Assembly: GCA_937991945.1 (NCBI GenBank) | Contig: CALKLO010000003.1 | Span: 1-64,000, forward strand | Source: an uncultured Granulosicoccus sp. | GTDB taxonomy: Bacteria; Pseudomonadota; Gammaproteobacteria; Granulosicoccales; Granulosicoccaceae | Reading direction: 5' to 3' | Length of the DNA: 64,000 nucleotides | In this document: piece after piece, positions 36,543 through 47,241 of the stretch | Position numbering within the stretch: the stretch's first letter is position 1 | Layout: each line of letters starts with the position of its first letter | The notes under the pieces: model-generated | Seen by the model: only the letters and a program-made list of their open reading frames with translations | Databases searched by the model: none | What the model was told of the DNA's origin: nothing | Translations under genes and position numbers: made by a program

Positions 36543-38288
36543 ATGTTGAAATACATACAGTCAACCCGTTGGGGAGATAGGCTGACGTATTTCGTGTTAG
36601 CGGCATTGGTGGGTGTTGTTGTTGGGTTCTCCACGCTTGCATTAATAAAGTTAATGTCCGTTTTCCAGTTTCTGGGGTACGGAGCCGCGTCTGAAATTCG
36701 CTATACCCAAATCATAGCGGCTCGACCTGCGTGGCAAGTCATTTTAGTGCCCACGATAGGGGGCTTGTTGTTAGGTATTTTGATGCAGTTCCTGCCTGGG
36801 CGGCGGTACCACGGTATCGCTGATGTTATGGAGGCCTGCGCGATGAATAGTGCGCGTATGCCAGCACGATCAGGTTTTGGTGCAGGCATTGCGGCTGCAT
36901 TGTCATTGGGTGTGGGTGCGCCACTTGGACGTGAAGGACCTGCAGTACATATCGGTGCGTCCATTAGTGCATGGCTGGCCGAAAAGCTCGGTCTTGATCA
37001 CAAACAATCTCTTGCACTTCTGGGTTGTGGTGCAGCTGCGGCAGTCGCCGTGTCTTTTAATACGCCTATTGCTGCCGTCATTTTTGCGCTTGAAGTTATC
37101 GTTGGGTATTTCACACTAAGGGTATTTGCGCCTATTGTTATCGCCGCTATGTTGGCCATGGTGGTGCGTGAGTATTTTCTGGGCAGTTTCGCGTTGTTTC
37201 CAGTAACGCCTCATTCCATTGCATCGCAGTGGGAGTTATTGTTATTTGCCTTGCTCGGTGTGTGCGGTGCGTTGGTTGCTAAAAGTCTATTGGCGTTAAC
37301 CGGCGGGCTTGGGCATATATGGAGCTGGACTCAATTGCCGCGTTGGTGTCATCCGGCCATTGCTGGATTAATATTCGGCTCAATTGCCGTTCCTCTGCCG
37401 TACCTATTAGGTATCGGATTTGAAGGAACCTTATTGGCACTCAGTGGTGCGTTACAAAGCGACTTGCTGCTCTACTTGTTAATAGCAAAGTTGTTTGTCG
37501 TATGCCTTGCGCTGAGCAGTGGCTTTGCCGGTGGTGTTTTTGGTCCTGCCATATTTTTAGGTAGCATGCTGGGTGGACTCTTTTGGTTTGTTGCTAGTAG
37601 CGCCGGTTTGTCCTTAAGCGATCAAGGCGTCTATGCCACCATTGGTATGGCGGCGGTAGCTTCTGCGTTATTAGGTGCGCCTATATCCACCGTGCTAATC
37701 GTGTTTGAATTAACACGAGATTACGGCATAACATTAGGTGTTATGACAGCAGCCGCTTTTGCGTCAAGCGTTATGCAAACGGGGGAGCACGGTTCGTTTT
37801 TTCGTTGGCAGTTAGCCCGCCGAAATATCAATATCTCGCGCGGGAGAGATATCAGCCTGCTAATGACGCATCGTGTAGAGCACTTAACCACTGACGACTA
37901 CGTGCTCGCAGAACCCTGGATGACAACAGGCGAACTTGAATCGCTCATGGGGTTGGAGCGGCAACGTTTGGCCATTTTTATTGACGATAACTCTGCGTTC
38001 GCTGGAAGCGTTAGTCTGTCATTGCTCATTGCCCACGCTATAGAGAACGGTATGGATTCCATGGCCATTGAGTCGGCTATTGATGTTGAATACTCCATAA
38101 CGGATATGACCAATATTGTGACAGCCGTTCAGGAAATGGCTGCGCGTGAACTAGAGTTCATTCCCGTGGTGGCATCGGAGCCAGGTGATCGTTCAGAGCT
38201 TCTGGGCGTGGTTACCAAAAGTGATTTGCTAGCAGAGCACTATGATGTGGTAAAACGGGCACGAGAAGAAGAATTCGGCGTCACATGA
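36543..38288 (+). CDS. ClC-type chloride channel/transporter with CBS domains
   Basis: About 581 residues of ClC family membrane protein followed by two CBS repeats (from about 440). The gating glutamate is kept in GREGPAVHIG (E131), and GGVFGPAIFLG supplies the second filter segment. The first filter motif GSGIP reads GFGAG here. The frame is open to 36447 inside ubiH, but the ATG at 36543 begins MLKYIQSTRWGDRLTYF, a usual ClC start, and leaves a 34-base gap. Whether it is a channel or H+/Cl- exchanger cannot be said. Confidence 0.9.
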   Translation: MLKYIQSTRWGDRLTYFVLAALVGVVVGFSTLALIKLMSVFQFLGYGAASEIRYTQIIAARPAWQVILVPTIGGLLLGILMQFLPGRRYHGIADVMEACAMNSARMPARSGFGAGIAAALSLGVGAPLGREGPAVHIGASISAWLAEKLGLDHKQSLALLGCGAAAAVAVSFNTPIAAVIFALEVIVGYFTLRVFAPIVIAAMLAMVVREYFLGSFALFPVTPHSIASQWELLLFALLGVCGALVAKSLLALTGGLGHIWSWTQLPRWCHPAIAGLIFGSIAVPLPYLLGIGFEGTLLALSGALQSDLLLYLLIAKLFVVCLALSSGFAGGVFGPAIFLGSMLGGLFWFVASSAGLSLSDQGVYATIGMAAVASALLGAPISTVLIVFELTRDYGITLGVMTAAAFASSVMQTGEHGSFFRWQLARRNINISRGRDISLLMTHRVEHLTTDDYVLAEPWMTTGELESLMGLERQRLAIFIDDNSAFAGSVSLSLLIAHAIENGMDSMAIESAIDVEYSITDMTNIVTAVQEMAARELEFIPVVASEPGDRSELLGVVTKSDLLAEHYDVVKRAREEEFGVT

Positions 38289-38319
38289 TGCTGGCAACCC
38301 TACTAAGAGGCATTCGTTA

Positions 38320-39618
38320 ATGAGTGGACCAGAATTTCTGGGATTCGACACCCTTGCGTTGCACGCGGGCCAGAAGCCCGACAGTGAAACACGAGCTCGG
38401 GCTACACCTATTTACCAAAGCACATCATTTGTGTTTGATGACAGTGATAAGGCGTCATCCCTTTTTGATATCGCTCGTGCAGGGCATGTGTACTCACGCA
38501 TTTCCAACCCGACGGTAGCGGTGCTCGAAGAGCGTGTTGCAGCGCTTGAGGGCGGCGTGGGCGCTGTATGCACCGCTAGTGGTATGGCAGCTATACATTT
38601 GGGTTTGCTGACTATTACAGGCGCTGGTGGGCATATCGTGGCTTCTCGTTCGCTTTATGGCGGAACGCACAATTTACTGAGCTACACATTGCCGCGTTTT
38701 GGCATTGAAACTACTTTTGTCGACCCACGAGATCCTGATGCTTTCGCGGCAGCTATTCGGCCAGAAACGCGCGTTGTATTTGCAGAGACGGTGGCTAACC
38801 CTCGTTGCGAAGTGTTGGATATTCCCAAGGTATCGGCCGTTGCTCATGCGGCGGGTGTACCTCTAATGATCGATGCCACGTTAACCACGCCTTACCTGAT
38901 GCCAGCGATACGCCTAGGCGCAGATATCGTTATGCACTCACTGACTAAATTTATGGGTGGTCATGGTGTTGCGCTCGGTGGTGTGCTTGTCGACAGTGGC
39001 CGATTTGATTGGGAAGCGTCGGGCCGTTTTCCTGAAATATCCGAACCCTATGGAGGCTTTCACGGAATGGATTTTGTCGAAGAATTCGGGCCTGCTGCGT
39101 ATATCATGCGTGCTCGAAAAGAAGGGCTCAGAGACTTTGGTGCAACGTTGTCGCCTGGCAATGCCTTTCACTTGTTACAAGGTTTAGAAACCTTGCCTAT
39201 GCGCATGGATCGGCACGTACAAAATACCGAAGAAATTGTTAAATATTTATCTGCTCATGAGGCTGTCTCAGCGGTTCATCATCCGTCAGTGCCGACTCAC
39301 CCAGATCACGAGCTGGCGAAAATCTTGTTGCCGAAAGGTGCGGGTGCTGTGTTTAGTTTTGAGCTTGCTGGTGGTCGAAAAGTGGGAGGGGCCTTTATTG
39401 AAAGCCTACAACTTTTCTCGCACCTGGCTAATGTCGGTGATGCGAAATCGTTGGTCATTCATCCGGCTAGTACTACGCATTCAAGAATGGACGATGATGC
39501 ACTCAACGCTGCGGGAATCGCACCGGGTCTTGTGCGTCTATCCGTGGGCTTGGAAAACGTGAAGGATCTCTTAGCAGATTTAAATCAGGCGCTTAAGCGA
39601 GCGGTGAGAAGCTCATGA
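38320..39618 (+). CDS. metY: O-acetylhomoserine sulfhydrylase (MetY type)
   Basis: A PLP enzyme of the Cys/Met metabolism family, 432 residues, that makes homocysteine from an O-acyl homoserine and sulfide. The N-terminus GFDTLALHAGQKPD, YSRISNPTVAVLEERVAALEGG, and the PLP lysine K210 in HSLTKFMGGHG are standard. Length and the NPYGGFHGMDF-like region fit MetY better than the shorter MetZ; MetZ (O-succinylhomoserine) remains possible. Overlaps the following hydrolase gene by 4 bases. Confidence 0.88.
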   Translation: MSGPEFLGFDTLALHAGQKPDSETRARATPIYQSTSFVFDDSDKASSLFDIARAGHVYSRISNPTVAVLEERVAALEGGVGAVCTASGMAAIHLGLLTITGAGGHIVASRSLYGGTHNLLSYTLPRFGIETTFVDPRDPDAFAAAIRPETRVVFAETVANPRCEVLDIPKVSAVAHAAGVPLMIDATLTTPYLMPAIRLGADIVMHSLTKFMGGHGVALGGVLVDSGRFDWEASGRFPEISEPYGGFHGMDFVEEFGPAAYIMRARKEGLRDFGATLSPGNAFHLLQGLETLPMRMDRHVQNTEEIVKYLSAHEAVSAVHHPSVPTHPDHELAKILLPKGAGAVFSFELAGGRKVGGAFIESLQLFSHLANVGDAKSLVIHPASTTHSRMDDDALNAAGIAPGLVRLSVGLENVKDLLADLNQALKRAVRSS

Positions 39619-40424
39619 TAGTCAGCATCGACAACTGCGATATTTTTGTTGGGCAAGGTGGCGTTGAATGGGAATCTGATCGTCGCACGCTTGTGTTGCT
39701 GCATGGCGCAGGCATGGACCGTACAGTTTGGGTACTGCTTGCTCGCTATTTTGCTCGGCATGGGTACAACGTGGTGACACCCGATCTTCCGGGTCATGGC
39801 GCCTCCTCAGGTGAGCCACTGACGAGCATCCAAGACAACGCACGTTTTGTCTGGCAGCTAATTGCGCACCTGCAAAGCGATCATAAGCTTCCAGCAACGC
39901 CTGTGGTTCTTGGTGGGCACAGCATGGGCGCTTTGATTGCTGCAGATGCTGCGGGTCAGCAACCAGACAGTGTTGAGCATCTGTTGATGTTTGGCAGTGG
40001 TTATCCAATGCCTGTTGGGCAGCCATTGCTAGATGCGGCACAAGCGAATGATCAATCAGCTGTCGACATGATCGCTATTTTTAGCCACTGTCACAGTTCT
40101 CAGCTGGGGCACAATCATGTCGCAGGTATTAGTGTGCTCAACTCTGCCATGGCATTGTTGGAGCGTGCCAAGCCAGGTGTTTTGTATACCGATTTGCAGG
40201 CGTGCAACGATTACGTTGGCTTAGCTGAGGCAGCAGCTGCCTTCGGCCAAAGACGTTGCACACTAATCGTTGGGGATAGCGATCGCATGACGCCCATGAA
40301 AATGAGCCGAGGTCTTGCTGATCAACTCTCAGCAGAGCTGAAAGTCATAACCGAGTGCGGGCATATGGTGTTGTCAGAACAACCAGAGCAAGTCTTGCAG
40401 GCAGCTAAGCAAGTCCTGTTATAG
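39615..40424 (+). CDS. Alpha/beta hydrolase
   Basis: A 269-residue single-domain hydrolase. The oxyanion region LLHGAGMDRTVW, nucleophile S103 in GGHSMGAL, acid in LIVGDSDRMTP and His in TECGHMVLSEQPEQV complete the catalytic triad. Translationally coupled to the MetY gene by ATGA. A link to methionine synthesis (for example an acyltransferase-like role of MetX) is not supported, as it is shorter and lacks MetX signatures. Substrate unknown. Confidence 0.88.
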   Translation: MIVSIDNCDIFVGQGGVEWESDRRTLVLLHGAGMDRTVWVLLARYFARHGYNVVTPDLPGHGASSGEPLTSIQDNARFVWQLIAHLQSDHKLPATPVVLGGHSMGALIAADAAGQQPDSVEHLLMFGSGYPMPVGQPLLDAAQANDQSAVDMIAIFSHCHSSQLGHNHVAGISVLNSAMALLERAKPGVLYTDLQACNDYVGLAEAAAAFGQRRCTLIVGDSDRMTPMKMSRGLADQLSAELKVITECGHMVLSEQPEQVLQAAKQVLL

Positions 40425-40506
40425 AGAAACGTTTACGGTCCCGCCTGTTGTTAACGCCAACAGGTCTTACGCAGCTTTTCAGCGTGTGTAAGCGTTAAAG
40501 GGAAGA

Positions 40507-40534
40507 TCGGGCAGGGCATAGTCGCCCTGCCTGA
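40507..40534. terminator. Hairpin between convergent genes
   Basis: TCGGGCAGGGC / GCCCTGCCTGA forms an 11-bp stem (one G-T pair) with a 6-base loop, between the hydrolase gene and adk. It lies 12 bases after the adk stop on the minus strand. A smaller CCTGTTG/CAACAGG stem is also present near 40444-40465. Confidence 0.5.
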
Positions 40535-40546
40535 TTTGAAGCTCGA

Positions 40547-41875
<1,329 letters not shown>

Positions 41876-42811
41876 CACGTGCATATTTGATCGGGCTGAA
41901 CGGTCAGCTGACACTCAGTGCACCAAGTAGCGCCTGTTGGGTCTAGCGCTTTATCGACTTCGACCCGGTCATCAAAGACAAAACAATCCCCGTTCCAGTG
42001 GCGGCCGCCAGTCTTTTCAAAGTAGTTGAGCACGCCGCCTTCAATTTGGTAGACCTCTGTGAAGCCTTGTTCCATCATCCAGGGGGCGGCCTTTTCACAG
42101 CGGATTCCACCGGTGCAAAACGTCACAATCGGTTTCTCTCGATCAAGGGTGCCTTGTTCAAGCGCTTCGTTGACAGCTGTCTGGAAATCTCGAAAGTGGG
42201 CAATGTTGAGATGTTCAGCTTGCTCAAACGTGCCTGACTCAATTTCGTAGGTATTTCTGGTATCCAGAAGCGTAAAGTCTTTACCGGACTCTATCCACTC
42301 TGACACGCTCTCAGGCGCAATGGCTGGCGCCACAGGGCGGTGCAACTGACGATCAGCCGCGTCGGGCCCATCAAAGGCGATAATTTCGTGCCGGATACGG
42401 ACCTTTAACTTAGAGAAAGGTCGGGTCTCAGACAGGCTCTCCTTGAGCCACAGGCCAGAGAAACGCTGATCGGCATTCAAATACTCGCAGGCGTTGTCTA
42501 TTTGGCTTCGAGAACCTGCCAGAGCGACGTTAATACCTTCCTCGGCTATCAGAATGGTCCCTAGCACACCGGTTTCGGCTAATGCTGCATGCATATCCGC
42601 CTGAATCAGGGGTAAATACTCCAAATGAACGAAGCGGTAACCCGAAACGTTGACGCAACTGGCCTCGGAGGGCGCTTGGGCTGCAATAGGTGTTAATTTG
42701 TTGTCAGATGCTCGCATATTTCTCGCTTTGTACTACAGTGTGTTGCATAACAATAATTCTATCTGTCTTTGCTGTGCATTATCCAATGCCGGTTCGTTTT
42801 GGGTGTGAGAC

Positions 42812-44803
42812 ATGATCAAAAAATATCGAAACTGCCGGCCACTTGGGCCATTGGCAGCTCTTTGCGCCTGCCTATCGCTGGCCGCAGGCGTGAGTGCCAA
42901 TACTGCCAAGCTATCGTTAGTCGACCCGAATTTTATCTATGTCGCTGAGCGCGAGCGCTTCGTTGAGGCCCGAAAAGCTCTGGCAGCAGGCTCGATGGAG
43001 ACATTCGATAGCCTATATAACTCGCTCGATGGTTATCCACTTCAGCCTTACTTGGCCCACGAAAACCTATTGCGTGATTGGTCTGTTAACCGGCCCAATG
43101 CCGATGACATTGACGAGCTTAGCCAATTCGCTAAGTCGGTTGGACAAACTCACTTAACGCGTAAATTAACCCGTAAGCTACAAAAGCGTTTTGCGGATAC
43201 CGAGCAATGGAAATTGTTTCTGGATCTCAGTGATTTTAGGCAAGCAGCGTCCTTGTCTTGCACCACGACTCGGGCTAAATACGAGCTAGGTCAGCTCAAG
43301 GTATTCGACCAAGCCAGTTTAGACTTGTGGCTTCAGCCTAAAAAACAACCACAGATTTGCGCTGAGGTTCTAACGGTATTAGAAGCCACCTCAACGCTGT
43401 CGGTGATTGATATTTGGGAGAAAATTTATCAGGCTATGGCCGCTGATAAACCTGAGTTTGCGAAGCCTTTGCTCAATTATTTGGCAACAGCAGATCGCAA
43501 AAAAGTTGCCCAATGGATGGCGTCCATCGATGATCCTAAAGCGTATTTACTCAGCGGCGAGCTAGCCGCAGACAATGTGCTGAACCGACGAATTATTGCT
43601 GACTTGGTTGTTAAGTGGTCGAAAGAGGACACGACCGCTGCCATGAATCATTGGTTGTCGATTCGTGACGATTACGTGTTTTATGCCGACCGTTACTACG
43701 ATACAAATCGCGCAATTTCAATGCGTTCAGCCTACCGCCGAATGCCAGAGGCGCATCAGTGGCTGTACACGTTTGATGCAAAGCCTGCCGACTTAGAGTT
43801 ACAAGAGTGGCGTATTCGCACAGCGCTGCGAGCAGAAGATTGGCCAGCGGTGCGTAGCGGTATTAGCGAGCTGCCAGTTATTGAGCAGCAGGAAGATCAT
43901 TGGGCATATTGGGAGGCGAGAGCCTTACAACAACTTGGAGAACCTGCGCGGGCGCAAGTCATCTACCAGGAGCTAGCTGAGTTGCAGTCTTATCATGGCT
44001 TCTTATCAGCCGATAGATTGAAGCTGGATTATTCCATTTATGATGATCCATTCGTTGTCGACAGGGTGCTATTAGATGAGATCGCCGCTGAGCCTGAGCT
44101 TATTCGAGCTCGCGAATTTCATTTTGCGAACCTGACGGGCGAAAGTCGCCGGGAATGGAACAGTTGGATTCGCAATAAATCAGAAAATGAATTGGCTGCA
44201 GGTGCTGTCTTGGCCAGCCATTGGTCGTTATACGATAGGGCGATCTTTACCGCTGGTAAAACAGAACAAAAGCGCGCGATATCAGTTCGCTTTCCTGTGT
44301 TGTACCGTCCAGAAGTAGCCAAAGCATCAGCGAAAAACCGAATAGAGCCTGCGTGGATATTCGGCGTTATGCGTCGAGAGAGTGCGTACATTCGTGATAT
44401 TAAATCGGGGGCTGGGGCTGTGGGTTTAATGCAGTTGATGCCAAACACCGCTAAGTACGTTGCCAAATTGCAGGGCGATAAGAACTGGAAAGGTGATTTG
44501 ACGAATGCATCAACGAACATTGATTTTGGTGCGTACTACTTGCGACACGTCATGGACAAGTTTGACGACCATCAAGTGTTGGCCACGGCCAGTTATAACG
44601 CCGGACCACACCGTATAGATCAATGGTTGGATAGCAACATTCAAGATGCGGACATTTGGATCGACACCATTCCGTTTACCGAAACCCGTCGCTATGTCAG
44701 AGCGGTTATGGCATACGCGGCTATTTACGAATATCACTTAACGGGTCAGGCATCGCGATTAAGCACAAAGCTTCGGCCGATACCTGCCTCGCCTGATGTG
44801 TAG
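42812..44803 (+). CDS. slt: Soluble lytic murein transglycosylase
   Basis: Slt70 cleaves peptidoglycan strands to 1,6-anhydromuropeptides in the periplasm. 663 residues, with signal peptide (GPLAALCACLSLAAGVSA), an alpha-superhelical U domain (about 30-480), a linker and the C-terminal lysozyme-like domain. The catalytic E523 lies in MRRESAYIRDIKSGAGAVGLMQLMP-type context, with NIDFGAYYLRHVMDKF and ATASYNAGPHRIDQWL following. Full-length and intact. Confidence 0.96.
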   Translation: MIKKYRNCRPLGPLAALCACLSLAAGVSANTAKLSLVDPNFIYVAERERFVEARKALAAGSMETFDSLYNSLDGYPLQPYLAHENLLRDWSVNRPNADDIDELSQFAKSVGQTHLTRKLTRKLQKRFADTEQWKLFLDLSDFRQAASLSCTTTRAKYELGQLKVFDQASLDLWLQPKKQPQICAEVLTVLEATSTLSVIDIWEKIYQAMAADKPEFAKPLLNYLATADRKKVAQWMASIDDPKAYLLSGELAADNVLNRRIIADLVVKWSKEDTTAAMNHWLSIRDDYVFYADRYYDTNRAISMRSAYRRMPEAHQWLYTFDAKPADLELQEWRIRTALRAEDWPAVRSGISELPVIEQQEDHWAYWEARALQQLGEPARAQVIYQELAELQSYHGFLSADRLKLDYSIYDDPFVVDRVLLDEIAAEPELIRAREFHFANLTGESRREWNSWIRNKSENELAAGAVLASHWSLYDRAIFTAGKTEQKRAISVRFPVLYRPEVAKASAKNRIEPAWIFGVMRRESAYIRDIKSGAGAVGLMQLMPNTAKYVAKLQGDKNWKGDLTNASTNIDFGAYYLRHVMDKFDDHQVLATASYNAGPHRIDQWLDSNIQDADIWIDTIPFTETRRYVRAVMAYAAIYEYHLTGQASRLSTKLRPIPASPDV

Positions 44804-44876
44804 GGTCGTCGCAGCTTCTAGCTAGCTTACGTTGCACGACTAAACACCTCGCTTACCTTTTATTGCGGACTTGCTT

Positions 44877-45197
44877 GTGAATATCTCAACTCAAATTAAT
44901 GACCTTGTTGTGCAAGAACTGACGCCGATTCGTCTAGATGTGCTCAACGAAAGTCACATGCACAATGTGCCTGCAAATTCAGAAACACACTTCAAATTAG
45001 TGATAGTGAGTGAAGCCTTCGACGGGCTTTCATTAATTGCCAGGCACCGCACAGTTAATAAGCTGCTGGCTGAGCAACTACAAAACGGCGTGCACGCCCT
45101 GAGCATGCATACCTACACGTCTGAAGAATGGGCAAAGCGCGGTGGCGAAGTTCCAACATCTCCGCCATGCATGGGCGGTAAAGCCGCAGAGTCTTAG
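44877..45197 (+). CDS. BolA family protein
   Basis: About 106 residues of BolA/IbaG type. Core motif HFKLVIVSEAFDGLSLIARHRTVNKLLAEQL and LSMHTYTSEEW are diagnostic. BolA proteins bind Fe-S clusters with monothiol glutaredoxins and some act in transcription. GTG at 44877 is the likeliest start (TTG at 44871 also in frame). The tail KRGGEVPTSPPCMGGK is a short variable extension. Function here is inferred from family. Confidence 0.9.
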   Translation: MNISTQINDLVVQELTPIRLDVLNESHMHNVPANSETHFKLVIVSEAFDGLSLIARHRTVNKLLAEQLQNGVHALSMHTYTSEEWAKRGGEVPTSPPCMGGKAAES

Positions 45198-45201
45198 CTA
45201 G

Positions 45202-45309
45202 CCCCCTTAAACCGCACTTTTTACCCCCAAAACCCCGCATTTAAGCCCAAATAACCCTTAAAAAAATCCATAACCCTATAAAAATCAAAAACCTATTGGG
45301 GTCAGACCC
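45202..45309. repeat. C-rich imperfect repeats ending in a GGGTCAGACCC palindrome
   Basis: The gap between bolA and the metallophosphoesterase consists of runs CCCCC, CCCCC, CCCC, CCC, CCC separated by A/T-rich spacers, including two similar units (AACCGCACTTTTTACC and AACCCCGCATTTAAGCC), then the palindrome GGGTCAGACCC at 45299-45309. The same order, C-rich tract then GGGTC(R)GACC, is seen in both arms of the element upstream of rpsP, so these look like members of one dispersed repeat family. Confidence 0.5.
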
Positions 45310-47068
45310 TCGGGGTACCTGAATGGGTTAGGGGGATGCTTTGGGTGGCGTGGTGCGAGTCAGCTAGCGATCCTTGCATCATGCCAAGAAAAACCGTGAA
45401 GAATTCTGCGTGGCTCGTAACGACTGGTAGTGTGGCGTCGCCAAAATGCTCGGATAAACACTGATACCGTTTGAGCTTTTCAGCACTAATGGCGGTGTGT
45501 ACTTGACTGCTTGCATCACGCAGACAATACCAGTCCGCTACCCATTCCAGTAATGCGTGGCTAGCGAAAGAATCGTAGTCCAATTCGTATTTGGCGGCTA
45601 ATGATTTCATTGACGCAGCTGCAGATGAATCATCAGCGGTGCCCACCGCACGAAGCGTTAAACATTCTGACGACAAAGCCTGAGCATGCAGTAAATAAAA
45701 CAAATCTGCAGCCGTCGTTTTTTTAACTTGAGAAACTAATTCGGCAGGCCAATCTTTTATAAAATAACGATGCAGCACACGCGCATAAATTCTCTTATAT
45801 AAAAACTCACCGTAATTCGTTGAAGACAACGCTACGTCAAAAGCATCATCACTGGCCGCATTTTCGGCTGTGTAAAAATCCATTAACCGTGGGTCAAGTT
45901 TCAGTGAGCCTAGTGAAACTGTTTCAATGTCGCAGTGATCTATTCCTGCTTGAACAACTTGGTAGGCAGGCGGAAAAGCGACTGGTGAGGGTACGGCAAT
46001 ATTAGTTAGCATTGAGCCATTGGAATAAAATTGACTCGTACTATTAACATGCATATGCCCGCCAAAATGTATCTTTAAACCGGCATCTAATAACTGTTTT
46101 GCAACATCAATGTTAGGTTGGCGGCGTTTAACCGACGTTGCTCCAAACAGTTTTTCATAGCCACCGTGTGTGTCGTTATACGGATCAATAGCGGGGTAGT
46201 GAGAAAACGCCAGTAAACACTTGCCTTGTTCTTCAGATCGTTTACATACATCGCGTATCCAATTCATAAGGTGTCGCTTTTGTTGAACAACAGCATTCCA
46301 GCCCGCATCTGAACTATCAAGAAACGCTTTTTTCTGAGTAATGTCCCATTGCCCGTTTCGAGGTTCAAACACGTTTGCATCCAAGAGCAATAACCACAGT
46401 CCTGGAGACGGTTCAACCAAGTACGACGCATCGGTTAACGAATAAGAGACTTGATCGTCAGCAGACGTTGCCGTGTACACACGACTATCTAGCTTGTCGT
46501 TCAACCCAAACGGTGTTTCCCAGTGTAAGTAACTCTTTTGACGAAAAAGGCCGAACTCTGCCATAGGTTGCAATGCATCTACGGCACCTGGGCAGTACAT
46601 TTTTTTAGACACCACCGCACTGTCAGGTTCGCTCTTCGCAATGTCGGGATCACTCGTTACCAGTACTGTTTCTTCGGCGGAGATAGCAAAGCGGGTTGAT
46701 TGGTGTTTGCCTGCAGGTCCGTAATAGTCGTGATTGCCTGGGATGGAAAAAAAGACTATTCCATGTGCCTGTTGATAATGGCGCAATATATCAACCACTC
46801 TGTCAATGGACTCGATTTGCCCATCGTCCGAATAGTCCCCCAGTAGAACAACAAACGAAATACCACTACTACGAATGCTCTCTAGCGCCTCGGTGAGTGC
46901 CATTCGGCTCTCATTGAAAACACGCGAGGATCGACGCGTATCTTTCCACGATCGTAAGCACAAAGGTTGATCTTCTAGGGTGATGAATACGCCGTCGTAA
47001 TTGCTGTGCATATCGTGCAAATGCGCATCAGCGATAACGGCGACTTTGGGTAAATTGGTGGATTGCAT
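45302..47068 (-). CDS. Calcineurin-like metallophosphoesterase
   Basis: 588 residues. The N-terminal half (about 1-370) has the full metallophosphoesterase set: DAH in VIADAHLHD, GDYSDD, GNHDYYG, a histidine in FSHYPAI and HFGGHMHVNS. The C-terminal 200 residues show no recognised domain and may set specificity. Its stop codon lies within the GGGTCTGACCC palindrome, so the last residues (PRV) come from the repeat. Substrate unknown; no signal peptide, so probably cytosolic. Confidence 0.88.
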   Translation of the reverse strand: MQSTNLPKVAVIADAHLHDMHSNYDGVFITLEDQPLCLRSWKDTRRSSRVFNESRMALTEALESIRSSGISFVVLLGDYSDDGQIESIDRVVDILRHYQQAHGIVFFSIPGNHDYYGPAGKHQSTRFAISAEETVLVTSDPDIAKSEPDSAVVSKKMYCPGAVDALQPMAEFGLFRQKSYLHWETPFGLNDKLDSRVYTATSADDQVSYSLTDASYLVEPSPGLWLLLLDANVFEPRNGQWDITQKKAFLDSSDAGWNAVVQQKRHLMNWIRDVCKRSEEQGKCLLAFSHYPAIDPYNDTHGGYEKLFGATSVKRRQPNIDVAKQLLDAGLKIHFGGHMHVNSTSQFYSNGSMLTNIAVPSPVAFPPAYQVVQAGIDHCDIETVSLGSLKLDPRLMDFYTAENAASDDAFDVALSSTNYGEFLYKRIYARVLHRYFIKDWPAELVSQVKKTTAADLFYLLHAQALSSECLTLRAVGTADDSSAAASMKSLAAKYELDYDSFASHALLEWVADWYCLRDASSQVHTAISAEKLKRYQCLSEHFGDATLPVVTSHAEFFTVFLGMMQGSLADSHHATQSIPLTHSGTPRV

Positions 47069-47241
47069 GGAGGCAGATTAACGCATTCACACAGGGTGTG
47101 GCAGTAACCGCACAAAAAGCGTTGGCTAAACGATGTCTGCTAAAATAACAACCAGACGAAGTCAGCTCTTTGAGCACGGGCACCTACAGACTGTAGTCGT
47201 GTTTCTTCTAGTTCCACACACTGGCAACGGGGTAACGTATC

